This document shows, piece by piece, positions 1 through 8,032 of a DNA stretch of 64,000 nt (the stretch's first letter is position 1; each line of letters opens with the position of its first letter). The DNA lies in NCBI GenBank assembly GCA_023388995.1, contig JAEWFD010000006.1, positions 1 through 64,000 of the forward strand. The letters are read 5' to 3'. Source of the stretch: Bacillota bacterium. GTDB lineage: Bacteria; Bacillota_I; Bacilli_A; Erysipelotrichales; Erysipelotrichaceae. The notes under the pieces were generated by a model. It searched no databases. It was not told where the DNA came from and saw only the letters and a list, made by a program, of their open reading frames with translations. Position numbers and translations under genes: made by a program.

Positions 1-599
1 GCATAGTAGCGGCTGTCTTCCGCTTTCCAGGAAGAACCTACTGCTTGTTGAATTGCAGCTAATGCTTCTTCTACAGAAGCCTCAAAAGGAACATGTTGCT
101 GTTTGGCAGCTTTTTTTGCTGTCGCAACAGAAGTATCGATCAACTCTTGAATACCGCTTGCTTTTAATGCTGACAACGCAACCACAGGACACCCTAGTGC
201 CTCTTGCAATTTCGCCAAATCAATATAATCATTATTCTTTTTCACAATATCAATCATATTCATTGCAATGATGACCGGAATTCCGGTTTCCATAAATTGT
301 GTCGTTAAGTATAAATTACGCTCCAAATTGCTGGCATCAACAACGTCAATGATAGCATCAGGTCTTTCATCAATCAAAAAATTACGTGATACAACTTCTT
401 CCATGGTATACGGAGACAACGAATAAATCCCCGGCAAATCCACGATTGTAACATCCGGATTCCCTTTTAGTTTACCTTCTTTTTTCTCTACCGTAACACC
501 CGGCCAGTTTCCAACGTATTGAGAACTCCCTGTCAGCTCATTAAATAATGTTGTTTTTCCGCTGTTTGGATTACCAGCTAATGCAATTTTCAATCCCAT
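1..599 (-). CDS. feoB: FeoB ferrous iron transporter, N-terminal G domain (partial)
   Basis: FeoB is the GTP-dependent membrane permease for Fe2+. Only the first 199 codons lie in the window; the gene runs off the left edge, so the transmembrane part is not visible. The visible part is the cytoplasmic G domain: G1 motif GNPNSGKTT near residue 9, the switch-region GNWPGVTVEK, G3 DLPG near residue 52 and G4 NMID near residue 118. This order is typical of FeoB. The start is the ATG at 599, preceded on the minus strand by GGGAGTG. It follows feoA by 12 bases, so the two are one operon, transcribed away from the DtxR-type regulator at 1029. Identification is secure from the motifs and the feoA neighbour. 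Confidence 0.95.
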   Translation of the reverse strand, partial: MGLKIALAGNPNSGKTTLFNELTGSSQYVGNWPGVTVEKKEGKLKGNPDVTIVDLPGIYSLSPYTMEEVVSRNFLIDERPDAIIDVVDASNLERNLYLTTQFMETGIPVIIAMNMIDIVKKNNDYIDLAKLQEALGCPVVALSALKASGIQELIDTSVATAKKAAKQQHVPFEASVEEALAAIQQAVGSSWKAEDSRYY

Positions 600-611
600 T
601 TTTATCACTCC

Positions 612-833
612 CTACTTCACAATAATCTTCTGCGCATCTTCTTTACGCAAAGTCAACTCATATCCGCGAACATGAACTTCAATTGGATCTCCCAGAGGTG
701 CCAGCTTGCGTACAAAGATTGATGTTCCCTTAGTAATACCCATATCCATAATGCGCCGTTTCAGCAATCCTTGCCCTTCCAGCTTTTCCACAACAACAGT
801 AGAGCCGATTTTAGCATCTTTTAGTGTTTTCAT
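612..833 (-). CDS. feoA: FeoA ferrous iron transport accessory protein
   Basis: This 73-residue protein is a stand-alone FeoA, an SH3-like beta-barrel protein that supports FeoB. It shows the usual FeoA pattern: a LLKRRIMDMGITKGT stretch, which matches the family's R-L-x-x-M-G-x-x-x-G motif, followed by a PLGDPIEVHVRGYELTLRKEDA C-terminus. I chose the ATG at 833 because AGGAGG sits seven bases upstream on the minus strand. A GTG at 839 is in frame but too close to that ribosome site. It is the first gene of the feoA-feoB operon, directly below the regulated promoter at 911-939. Confidence 0.95.
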   Translation of the reverse strand: MKTLKDAKIGSTVVVEKLEGQGLLKRRIMDMGITKGTSIFVRKLAPLGDPIEVHVRGYELTLRKEDAQKIIVK

Positions 834-885
834 GTGCACTCCTCCTCATATACAATGTTTTATGATCATATTGCTTGCATTTTCA

Positions 886-927
886 GTTAGACTACGCTAA
901 CCATGAGAACAGTTTACTACCGCTAAC
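886..927. promoter_or_regulatory. Two candidate DtxR-family operator boxes
   Basis: GTTAGACTACGCTAAC (886-901) is a dyad with GTTAG/CTAAC arms. GTTTACTACCGCTAAC (912-927) is a related second copy in the same orientation. TTAG-N6-CTAA resembles the half-sites recognised by IdeR/DtxR-type metalloregulators. One box covers the feo -10 and the other the expected transcription start. The divergent gene at 1029 encodes such a regulator, so Fe2+-dependent repression of feoAB is the likely role. The sites are seen in the sequence; the binding is inferred. Confidence 0.65.
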
Positions 928-939
928 TTACCTTGTCAA
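911..939 (-). promoter_or_regulatory. Sigma-A promoter of feoAB
   Basis: On the minus strand there is TTGACA (934-939), a 17-base spacer, and TAAACT (911-916). This is close to consensus and correctly placed for feoA. The -10 element lies inside the second operator-like repeat (912-927), so a bound repressor would block it. Confidence 0.75.
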
Positions 940-1028
940 CCAAATATCAAACATTTAAGCAAAAAGATTGTTTCATCTAGCAAACTATGATACTATGAAA
1001 CCAATCGTATGGACAAAAGGAGGAAACC

Positions 1029-1400
1029 ATGACACTGCAAGAATCAGGAGAAAATTACCTGGAAACAATACTAATGCTGGAGCAGGAAAATGGCTTTGTT
1101 CGCTCTATTGATATTGCCAATCGAATGAATTACACCAAGGCGAGCATCAGCAGAGCTATGGGCATTTTACGAGATAATGGTTACATTACAATGATTAAGA
1201 ATCGCATTCAATTAACCGAGGTTGGCCGCGATAAAGCGAATGCAGTACTGGAACGCCACCTTACAATCACAAAATATCTGCACGATATTCTAGGGATATC
1301 ATCTGCGAATGCGGCGCTTGATGCCTGCCGAATTGAACACGTCATCTGCGAAGAAACATTTGAAAAAATTAAAGATCTCGTATCCAAGAAGAACTGTTGA
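1029..1400 (+). CDS. DtxR/MntR-family metal-dependent transcriptional regulator
   Basis: This 123-residue protein matches the two-domain members of the DtxR/MntR family. An N-terminal winged helix (residues about 1-65, with ESGENYLETILML and a recognition helix around YTKASISRAM) is followed by the metal-binding dimerisation domain. That domain has a conserved ERHLTITKYL helix near residue 75 and CRIEHVICEETFEKI near residue 103. The C-terminal SH3-like domain of iron-type DtxR is absent, as in MntR. AAAGGAGG precedes the ATG. It is divergent from feoAB across two dyad boxes, so it is probably an iron or manganese sensor that represses that operon. Which metal it senses cannot be decided from the sequence. 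Confidence 0.88.
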   Translation: MTLQESGENYLETILMLEQENGFVRSIDIANRMNYTKASISRAMGILRDNGYITMIKNRIQLTEVGRDKANAVLERHLTITKYLHDILGISSANAALDACRIEHVICEETFEKIKDLVSKKNC

Positions 1401-1407
1401 GTAGAAG

Positions 1408-1429
1408 AAGTGGAAATCCACTTTTTTTT
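1408..1429 (+). terminator. Intrinsic terminator after the DtxR-type gene
   Basis: A short hairpin, AAGTGG/CCACTT with an AAAT loop, is followed by eight T residues, seven bases downstream of the stop codon. Confidence 0.75.
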
Positions 1430-1603
1430 ACTTGCATGCCACCATATTTCCAAATCATTATGCAACAATGTCCTCCGGCTTCCGAAATAATGCCTGCTTC
1501 CTTTTTTATGCCAGCTAACATCCTGCCGTAATACCTATCATATAAAACATACTAAGATTATCCAGCAAATCCTATATTCCCGACAATTAAATGAGGTGAT
1601 CAC

Positions 1604-2062
1604 ATGGAATATCGCTTGGCATTATCGAAAGATTTACCAAATTGGCTGGAAGTTGCTGCTGATGTAGGCTCGGTTATGAGGGTGCCAAACATGCCTTATA
1701 ATTTGGACTTCATTACTTATGCAACCAGAAAGCTGATGCAAGGTAATGCCATTATGGCTTGGGATTCTGAAAACATGCAATGCGTAGGCTTTATCGGGTT
1801 CTCCCGGCATAACAACAGCATTACATGGCTTGGCGTAAAACAACAATACCAGAATAGAGGAATCGGCTCAACACTGCTATTATCAGCATTGCACGAATTA
1901 GACACCAGCCAGCAAATCACAGTGAATACCTACCCTCATGATTACATCCCTGGGATACCTGCTCGAACACTATATTTTAAACATGGGTTTGTTGAGACCG
2001 GCAATAATTCTTTTTTCGTTGATCAGTTAGAAATGGTAACGTTGACGCTGACCCCTCAGTAA
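1604..2062 (+). CDS. GNAT-family N-acetyltransferase
   Basis: A 152-residue single-domain protein of the GNAT superfamily, which transfers an acetyl group from acetyl-CoA to an amine. The acetyl-CoA pyrophosphate loop (motif A) is visible as YQNRGIGSTLL near residues 84-94, following the beta-4 strand SITWLGVKQQ. The C-terminal ARTLYFKHGFVETG is the usual end of the fold. The start has GAGGTGATCAC upstream. It stands alone between two convergent or unrelated units, so the substrate cannot be inferred. Confidence 0.85.
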   Translation: MEYRLALSKDLPNWLEVAADVGSVMRVPNMPYNLDFITYATRKLMQGNAIMAWDSENMQCVGFIGFSRHNNSITWLGVKQQYQNRGIGSTLLLSALHELDTSQQITVNTYPHDYIPGIPARTLYFKHGFVETGNNSFFVDQLEMVTLTLTPQ

Positions 2063-2144
2063 ATCTGACGACAGAAACCATTCCAGCCCTTTATCAGCTA
2101 TTTATACCATTTCCCGGATCAATAAAAAAGAGATCTTGCGACCT

Positions 2145-2825
2145 CTAATTTAACCCTAAAATGCTATCTACCGGCAAAGACAGCAGAACTCCCTTCGCCT
2201 CTGTTTTCAATCCGGCTAAAGCAGAAACCTCGTGCATGACTGCACTCTTGATTTCTTTCGGAACCAAAATAGCAACAATTTCCTTTTCTGATTGAATCGA
2301 CAGACCAAGGAATTTTTCAGCCTCTTCATGACCAATTCCGCGCCCGTGGATTACTGTTCCTCCGGTTGCGCCTGCAGCTTTCGCAGCATCCATAACTTGA
2401 TCTACATATCCCTGATTGATTACTGCCAGAACCAATTCATATTTTTGCTTATTTTCCATATTGCTTGCTCCATTCTCTACTTGCTCACATGCCTGCTGGC
2501 CGATCGCCTGGCAGACTGCCCCGCTTAATCCGGAAAGCGGCAAAATTGCCACAATTCCTTTGCCGGGACGTTCCAAATGCAATTCATAAGATAAGCGTTC
2601 AAGCGCATGCTGGATACGCTCTTCTGAAACCAGACTTAGCACTACATCTTTTTTAGGTTCACCAATTCCCAGATATTCCAGCAACTCCGAGCTGGCCGTA
2701 CCTAATCCGAAAGTCAAATAATGGAAATGAATATGTTCTTCCTTTAAGATGCGAATGACAGTATCGCGTTTTCCTCTATCAACTATGGTAACCATTAATT
2801 TTACCAATGGTATTGTTTTATTCAC
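2145..2825 (-). CDS. Tandem PII-like (P-II family) regulatory protein
   Basis: This 226-residue protein contains two consecutive PII/GlnB-like ferredoxin folds. The first is about residues 1-110 and begins with a beta strand LVKLMVTIVDRGKRD. The second is about residues 125-222 and carries GGTVIHGRG and the KEIVAILVP strand typical of PII families. PII proteins sense nucleotides and 2-oxoglutarate or carbon and nitrogen state, and usually act on a partner transporter. The gene overlaps the stop of the DUF1538 membrane protein gene by eight bases, so it is translationally coupled to it and probably controls it. The ligand is unknown. The tandem fusion replaces the usual single-domain trimeric subunit. 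Confidence 0.8.
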   Translation of the reverse strand: MNKTIPLVKLMVTIVDRGKRDTVIRILKEEHIHFHYLTFGLGTASSELLEYLGIGEPKKDVVLSLVSEERIQHALERLSYELHLERPGKGIVAILPLSGLSGAVCQAIGQQACEQVENGASNMENKQKYELVLAVINQGYVDQVMDAAKAAGATGGTVIHGRGIGHEEAEKFLGLSIQSEKEIVAILVPKEIKSAVMHEVSALAGLKTEAKGVLLSLPVDSILGLN

Positions 2826-4350
2826 TTACATTCACCTCCGCATACTCAATTATATCATCAAATTCTTCGATCAGGTCAGCTGCTTCAATATGCTGTGCAT
2901 GATCCATTTTATTTTTGGTTAATACACCCAGCAGCTGAATGGTAATCAGCGGAGTCATTGCGACCATGGCCACACATCCAAACGCATCCGTCAGAATGTT
3001 TCCGCCAACAGCTTCGCTTGCTCCCATCGCAAGAGGCAGCAGGAAGGTTGCTGTCATCGGCCCGCTGGCTACTCCGCCGCTGTCAAAGGCAATGGCGGTA
3101 AATATTTTAGGCGTAATGAATGTCAAACCAATCGCCAGTGCATATCCCGGAATTAACAGCCAGTAAATTGAAATACCGGTTAAGACACGAATCATAGCTA
3201 AACCTACCGAAACAGCAACGCCAATCGACAAGCTGTATTGCATTGCTTTAGCCGAAATGGAACCGCTGGATATTTCCTCTACTTGTTGATTCAATACATG
3301 AACTGCAGGTTCTGCCGCAACAATAAAATATCCCACAATCATGCCAATTGGTATAATAATATAGTTATATGGCAAAGCTGCCAGCTCTTTTCCGATGAAA
3401 TTGCCGGCAGGCATAAATCCCACATTTACTCCTGTTAAAAATAGCGCCAAGCCCAAGAAGGTATAAATCGCCCCTACACCCATTTTGATCATCTGTCTTT
3501 TCTTAAACCGCTTAGTCATCATTTGGAAGACGAGAAAGAAAAGAGCAATCGGCATCAATGCCATCGACACTTCTTTTATAAAATGCGGCAGCCCAATTAC
3601 GAATTGCTTTACAACATCCTGAGAAGTTACTACATCCGGAATTTCCACCGGGGAATATGTTCCTGTTGTCGAACGGAATAAAATGCCAAGTACCATAACC
3701 GCGATAATCGGACCGACACTGCAAAGTGCTACCAGACCGAAACTATCGTCTTTTGCATCTTTGTCGCTGCGCATAGACGCCATCCCGATTCCCAGCGCCA
3801 TAATAAAGGGAACAGTCATCGGTCCTGTTGTAACACCGCCGGAATCAAATGCAATCGGCAAGAATTCCCTTGGGGTAAAAATAGACAAACCAAATACAAT
3901 GATATAACAAACAATAAGCATCTGCGATAGCGAAACTTTGAACATCGTTCTCAGCATTGCTACTACAAGAAAGACACCTACACCGATAGCAACGGAAAAA
4001 ATTATAATCAAGTCCGGAATTGATGGTGCTTGCTTCGCAAGTACTTGCAAATCAGGTTCCGAGACTGTAATAAAGAAGCCGATTAAAAAACATACAAAAA
4101 TAATTAGCGGCACTTTTTTCATTTTGGTTAATTGAGCACCAATTCCATTTCCCATTGGCATCATTGCCACATCTGCTCCCAATGAGAAAAATCCCATTCC
4201 TAAGATCAACAAGACTGCCCCAACTAGAAACATCATCAACACGCCGAGTGGCATTGGTGTGATCGTTACACTTAGTAAGAGTACAATTGCTGAGATGGGA
4301 AGAACTGAGGAAAGTGCTTCTTGAATCTTTTCTTTTAATAATAAATTCAT
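2818..4350 (-). CDS. DUF1538 integral membrane protein, two-repeat transporter-like
   Basis: A roughly 511-residue polytopic membrane protein with an internal duplication. FDSGGVTTGPMTVPF in the first half and FDSGGVASGPMTATF in the second are the matching signature of two DUF1538 repeats. MPMGNGIGAQL and MPAGNFIGKEL are a second matching pair. The inverted-repeat-like layout suggests a transporter, but the substrate is not known for this family. I chose the ATG at 4350 or 4353, which lies just after AGAGGTG; the open frame extends upstream without a ribosome site. It is coupled to the tandem PII-like gene downstream, a common partnership for this family and the best hint that its activity is nucleotide or metabolite controlled. 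Confidence 0.82.
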   Translation of the reverse strand: MNLLLKEKIQEALSSVLPISAIVLLLSVTITPMPLGVLMMFLVGAVLLILGMGFFSLGADVAMMPMGNGIGAQLTKMKKVPLIIFVCFLIGFFITVSEPDLQVLAKQAPSIPDLIIIFSVAIGVGVFLVVAMLRTMFKVSLSQMLIVCYIIVFGLSIFTPREFLPIAFDSGGVTTGPMTVPFIMALGIGMASMRSDKDAKDDSFGLVALCSVGPIIAVMVLGILFRSTTGTYSPVEIPDVVTSQDVVKQFVIGLPHFIKEVSMALMPIALFFLVFQMMTKRFKKRQMIKMGVGAIYTFLGLALFLTGVNVGFMPAGNFIGKELAALPYNYIIIPIGMIVGYFIVAAEPAVHVLNQQVEEISSGSISAKAMQYSLSIGVAVSVGLAMIRVLTGISIYWLLIPGYALAIGLTFITPKIFTAIAFDSGGVASGPMTATFLLPLAMGASEAVGGNILTDAFGCVAMVAMTPLITIQLLGVLTKNKMDHAQHIEAADLIEEFDDIIEYAEVNVSE

Positions 4351-4572
4351 CATACACCTCTTTCGTTTTGAAACGTAAATTTCCGTGCGCAATCAAGAAA
4401 AAAAGATGGTAGTTTATTCATTCTTTGGTATGACCGAAGATCATTCAATGATTTGATCTGCACTACATCATGAATCATGCTGCATACGAAACAAATGTTT
4501 CCTATCTGATATTATATCAAAAAATAGCATTCGATGCAATGAAGGCTCTTTTTTTTCTGAAAAAAACTTTCA

Positions 4573-4601
4573 TTGACTTTTTGTTGGTTCACTACTATAA
4601 T
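4573..4601 (+). promoter_or_regulatory. Strong sigma-A promoter of the MarR-type gene
   Basis: TTGACT (4573-4578), a 17-base spacer and a perfect TATAAT (4596-4601) lie 20 bases upstream of the start codon at 4621. Confidence 0.8.
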
Positions 4602-4620
4602 GATGCAGGAGTTGAGATTT

Positions 4621-5052
4621 ATGCATCCATCCAAAGATGATTTTATTGAAGAATTAATTGAATATCTACCACTTTTACTGCGTTTTTTATTTCATCATGA
4701 GACCACTAAAATTCATGAATTGCCACTAACGCAGCTGCGTGCGCTGGTCGTCCTTCATAAACACGGAAAACTCAGTGTCACTGATATTGCAAGTCACTTG
4801 GAAATACCACGTCAGCAGCTGACAAAAATCATTGACTGTTTAGAAGATAAGCAGTTTGTCAGCAGAAAAGAAAATGAGCAAAATCGTCGTATCACGCATA
4901 TTGAATTGACCCAAACCGGCGTAGCATATCTGCTTTCTTTAATGGAACACAAAACATTGTTGTTGAATCAGCTTCTGGATAAGTTGAGCATTGCAGAACG
5001 GGAAACCTTGCAATCTGCACTTGCTATTATTAAGCAGCACTTGCCAAAATAG
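4621..5052 (+). CDS. MarR-family transcriptional regulator
   Basis: A 143-residue winged-helix regulator of the MarR family. The pattern LTQLRALVVLHKHGKLSVTD, then a recognition helix around PRQQLTKIIDCLEDKQFV and the wing NEQNRRITHIELTQTG, is typical. MarR dimers usually repress nearby genes until a small ligand binds. The ATG at 4621 is preferred because GGAG lies nine bases upstream and the promoter -10 at 4596-4601 would fall inside any longer version. It ends in a terminator and is followed by the alkylation-repair operon, but it is not obviously part of it. Confidence 0.87.
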   Translation: MHPSKDDFIEELIEYLPLLLRFLFHHETTKIHELPLTQLRALVVLHKHGKLSVTDIASHLEIPRQQLTKIIDCLEDKQFVSRKENEQNRRITHIELTQTGVAYLLSLMEHKTLLLNQLLDKLSIAERETLQSALAIIKQHLPK

Positions 5053-5055
5053 AGT

Positions 5056-5078
5056 AAAAAGGCCATGCGCCTTTTTTT
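5056..5078 (+). terminator. Intrinsic terminator after the MarR-type gene
   Basis: AAAAAGGC and GCCTTTTTTT form a stem around a CATGC loop. The right arm runs into a T tract, four bases after the stop. Confidence 0.85.
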
Positions 5079-5155
5079 GCATAAAAAATTGCATCCTTTT
5101 TTTTGGGAAGACATTCTTTGGCAATTTGTTTATACTGTTGAAAAGGAGGATTTTT

Positions 5156-5632
5156 ATGCAATACGAAATGCAACTGGAAACACCATTAGGTTTATTTATC
5201 ATGCAAGAAGAACAAGGTGCCATAACCCGCGCTTATTTTATAGATGAGAAAGCAAGCGTATATCATCAAGATCAAACTGAACTGCTTTGCACAGCAGCAA
5301 AACAAGTACAGGAGTATTTTAGCAAACAACGTCAGGAGTTTAATCTTCCTCTTCGGCCGTTTGGTACTCCCTATCAAAAACAAGTGTGGGATCTTGTTTC
5401 TAAGATCCCCTACGGCAATGTACAAAGTTACGGGCAAATTGCCAGACAACTCCAGCAGCCTAAAGGGGCGCGAGCAGTGGGAAAAGCCAATCATGATAAT
5501 CCCATCTTGCTGTTTATCCCCTGCCATCGCATTATTTCTTCTTCCGGTCAATTACAAGGATATTCAGGCGGTTTGCAGCGCAAGCAACACTTGCTTGATT
5601 GGGAACGGGAAGCCTATGAATATACACGATAA
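5156..5632 (+). CDS. ogt: Methylated-DNA--protein-cysteine methyltransferase (O6-alkylguanine repair)
   Basis: This 158-residue protein removes alkyl groups from O6-alkylguanine by transfer to its own cysteine. The active-site motif IPCHRII is present with the acceptor Cys at about residue 123, preceded by the family signatures YGNVQSYGQIA and RAVGKANHDNP. Length is normal for Ogt/AdaB. The ATG at 5156 follows AAAGGAGG. The next gene (AlkD-like) starts 17 bases inside this one, the AdaA-like gene follows, then a DUF1848 gene, giving a single alkylation-damage operon. Confidence 0.95.
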   Translation: MQYEMQLETPLGLFIMQEEQGAITRAYFIDEKASVYHQDQTELLCTAAKQVQEYFSKQRQEFNLPLRPFGTPYQKQVWDLVSKIPYGNVQSYGQIARQLQQPKGARAVGKANHDNPILLFIPCHRIISSSGQLQGYSGGLQRKQHLLDWEREAYEYTR

Positions 5633-6284
5633 ATTACAGGAACTGGCAGATCCCGCTTACTTGGCGTTTTCCTCCAAGTTGCTGCCGGGCATTAACAATA
5701 TGATCGGTGTTCGCCTGCCTGTATTGCGCAAACTGGCAAAGGAAATCTGCAAAGGCTCCTGGGAATTATACCTAAATCAAGTAACTTGGGATTCCTTTGA
5801 AGAAACTATGCTAACCGGTATGGTGATAGCAGCGCTTCCGCTGCCGCTCGATGAGAAGTGGACATACATAGAACAATTTATTCCGCACATTGACAACTGG
5901 TCCGTTTGTGATAGCTTTTGTGCAAGCCTGTCTTGCGTAAAAGAAGACCGCCAGCAATGCCTGCAGCGCCTGCAGCCATATTTATCCAGCAGCGAAGAGT
6001 TTCCTTTCCGCTTTGCAGTGGTGATGCTGCTGTGGTATTATAGCGATGAAACATACTTGCCCCAAACAATTGAAACATTGGTATCGTTAACACCTTATGG
6101 ATATTATGCCGAGATGGCCGCAGCATGGGCGATTGCAACTTGCTTTACTGCCAATCCTGCGATCACGCTTCCTTACCTGCAGGATTCCCGCCTTTCACCC
6201 GCAGTACGGCGAATCAGCATCAGAAAAATAAAGGAGTCCACAAAGATATCCGCCGTTTGGAAACAACAAGCAGAAAGAAGCTGA
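5616..6284 (+). CDS. AlkD-like DNA alkylation repair glycosylase (HEAT-like repeats)
   Basis: A 222-residue all-helical protein of the DNA alkylation repair enzyme family (AlkC/AlkD), which excises N3- and N7-alkylated purines. The region HIDNWSVCDSFCASL near residue 90 corresponds to the conserved WD-x-x-D stretch that holds the catalytic aspartate in AlkD; here the Asp is in NWSVCDSF. Later helices (FPFRFAVVMLLWYY and MAAAWAIATCF) are characteristic. The chosen ATG at 5616 lies within the 3' end of ogt behind GGGAAG, so translation is coupled. Neighbours support the role in alkylation repair. Confidence 0.88.
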   Translation: MNIHDKLQELADPAYLAFSSKLLPGINNMIGVRLPVLRKLAKEICKGSWELYLNQVTWDSFEETMLTGMVIAALPLPLDEKWTYIEQFIPHIDNWSVCDSFCASLSCVKEDRQQCLQRLQPYLSSSEEFPFRFAVVMLLWYYSDETYLPQTIETLVSLTPYGYYAEMAAAWAIATCFTANPAITLPYLQDSRLSPAVRRISIRKIKESTKISAVWKQQAERS

Positions 6285-6288
6285 AACT

Positions 6289-6852
6289 ATGATATCAAAA
6301 GCACAAATGTGGAATGCAGTAATCAACAATGATGCATCTTTTGATGGCGTTTTTTATTATGCCGTGCAAACAACAAACATTTTTTGCAAGCCTTCCTGCA
6401 GATCTAAGCAACCCCTCCAATCTCATGTACAGTTCTTTCATACCAAGGAAGATGCATTGCAGGCAGGATTTCGTCCATGCAAACGTTGTCGTCCTGATTT
6501 AGTATCTTATCTGCCGCAGCAAGAATTGCTCCATACCATTAAAACCCTTGCCGAAAAGCATTTCACTGATTTCGGATCTATGAAGCAAATCATTCTTGAC
6601 CAAGGAATCAGCTATGCGCATTGCTCTAAGTTGTGGAAAGAGACTTATGGCAATTCGATATCCCAATACATCAATCAGCTTCGTTGTCAGAAAGCAATGC
6701 AGCTGCTGCGGGAAAGCGAAAACAGCATCATGCAAATTGCTATGCAATGCGGGTTTTCCAGCTTGTCAACTTTTTATTCTAAATTCAAGCAGCATTCCTC
6801 TGTATCACCAACGCAATACCGCATGAACACGGTGCAACTTCATGATTCTTAG
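6289..6852 (+). CDS. adaA: AdaA-like methylphosphotriester-DNA methyltransferase and AraC-type activator
   Basis: A 187-residue protein with the Ada N-terminal zinc domain followed by an AraC-type helix-turn-helix. The four zinc-binding cysteines are at residues 33, 37, 64 and 67 (FCKPSC and RPCKRC). The first is the expected methyl acceptor from DNA phosphotriesters. The C-terminal half contains FGSMKQIILDQGIS and ENSIMQIAMQCGFSSLSTF, the two HTH units of AraC proteins. It lacks the C-terminal O6-methylguanine domain of E. coli Ada. That function is encoded separately by ogt two genes upstream, as in the split adaA/adaB arrangement of Bacillus. It probably activates its own operon upon methylation damage. 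Confidence 0.9.
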   Translation: MISKAQMWNAVINNDASFDGVFYYAVQTTNIFCKPSCRSKQPLQSHVQFFHTKEDALQAGFRPCKRCRPDLVSYLPQQELLHTIKTLAEKHFTDFGSMKQIILDQGISYAHCSKLWKETYGNSISQYINQLRCQKAMQLLRESENSIMQIAMQCGFSSLSTFYSKFKQHSSVSPTQYRMNTVQLHDS

Positions 6853-7777
6853 TGCCAGCCGACGAACAGATATCCCCGCATTCTATATGCCTTGGCTGAT
6901 TAAACGACTGCATGAAGGTTTTGTCTATGTGCCCCATCCCTTTCGCAGCAACCATTATCGCAAATTGATTCTGCATCCCGATGTAATTGATTGCATTGTA
7001 TTTTGGACTAAAAATCCGCTTCCAATGCTGCCCTATCTGGCAGAATTGACAAACTTGGGATATCCGTACTACATGCAATATACATTAACGGGATATCCGC
7101 AAACAATTGAGGAACATTTGCCAAATCTGGATGCAAGAGTTCAGGCATTTCAAGAACTGAGTAAGGTGTTAGGAAGAAAGCGCATTGTTTGGCGCTATGA
7201 TCCAATCTTATTTACCGACACCATTGACGTGAACTACCATATGCAGCAATTCTCTGCTTTATGTCAAGCATTGGCGCCTTACACCGATACTTGTGTGATC
7301 AGCTTTTTAGACTGGTACCCTTCTATTTCAAAGACATTGTCATCATTTGCCAAAGAAATAAGGGATGAGGAGTTGCTCTGCCTGGCAAAACATATGAGTG
7401 AAACAGCATCTTCCTTCGGAATCAAACTGGAAACTTGTGCAGAGCAGATCGATCTTTCTGCATATCATATTTCACACAGTTCCTGCATTGATCAAAAACG
7501 CATTGAGCAACTTTTGCATGTACCCCTCACAGCAAAAAAAGACCGCAATCAAAGAACTGAATGCGGTTGTGCGGAAAGCATTGATATCGGGACTTATCAT
7601 ACTTGCCTGCATGGCTGCCGGTATTGCTATGCGACCTCATCAAACAGCCGCGCTCGACTAAATAAGCAGCTGCATGATCCTCATGCGCCAGTACTTATTG
7701 GTTCATTGCCTCACGATGCTATCATTCATGAAGTTCCAATGAAGTCACTGAAACAATCACAATTATCACTATTCTAA
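6842..7777 (+). CDS. DUF1848 family protein with radical-SAM-like Cys cluster
   Basis: A 311-residue protein of the DUF1848 family. It begins ILSASRRTDIPAFY and contains VFWTKNPLPML, both hallmarks of the family. Near residue 250 there is CGCAESIDIG followed by HTCLHGCRYCYA, a C-x3-C-x2-C arrangement like the iron-sulphur binding loop of radical SAM enzymes and spore photoproduct lyase relatives, but placed near the C-terminus. The enzymatic role is not established. It overlaps adaA by 11 bases and is the last gene before a terminator, so a part in repair of damaged DNA is a reasonable inference from context. Confidence 0.82.
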   Translation: MILSASRRTDIPAFYMPWLIKRLHEGFVYVPHPFRSNHYRKLILHPDVIDCIVFWTKNPLPMLPYLAELTNLGYPYYMQYTLTGYPQTIEEHLPNLDARVQAFQELSKVLGRKRIVWRYDPILFTDTIDVNYHMQQFSALCQALAPYTDTCVISFLDWYPSISKTLSSFAKEIRDEELLCLAKHMSETASSFGIKLETCAEQIDLSAYHISHSSCIDQKRIEQLLHVPLTAKKDRNQRTECGCAESIDIGTYHTCLHGCRYCYATSSNSRARLNKQLHDPHAPVLIGSLPHDAIIHEVPMKSLKQSQLSLF

Positions 7778-7801
7778 AAAAGCGGATTCCTCCGCTTTTT
7801 T
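7775..7801 (+). terminator. Intrinsic terminator of the alkylation-repair operon
   Basis: AAAAAAGCGGA and TCCGCTTTTTT form a strong stem with a short TTCC loop at the end of the DUF1848 gene. The A tract makes it workable in both directions. Confidence 0.9.
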
Positions 7802-8032
7802 ACTAACAGGCATCTGCAAATGGATCATTTATTGTTTCTGCACTGTGATTCTAAATGAAATGCCGCTGTCGTTCATATACCTTGTAATTGCTGTTCTATG
7901 GGCAGCTTCGATCAGAAAACCTCCTTTCCTGTGGCATAACAGGAACTTCGAAATTACCCGAAATCAAATCCTCTCCCTTTTTGCTCTACAAGTATGTTGA
8001 AACACAAAGAATGATAAATGAGATACGTGTGG

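Noticed and set aside
5244..5615. N-terminal extension of the AlkD-like frame, opposite frame of ogt
   Set aside because: The extension lies wholly inside ogt in another frame; the ATG at 5616 gives the normal family length.
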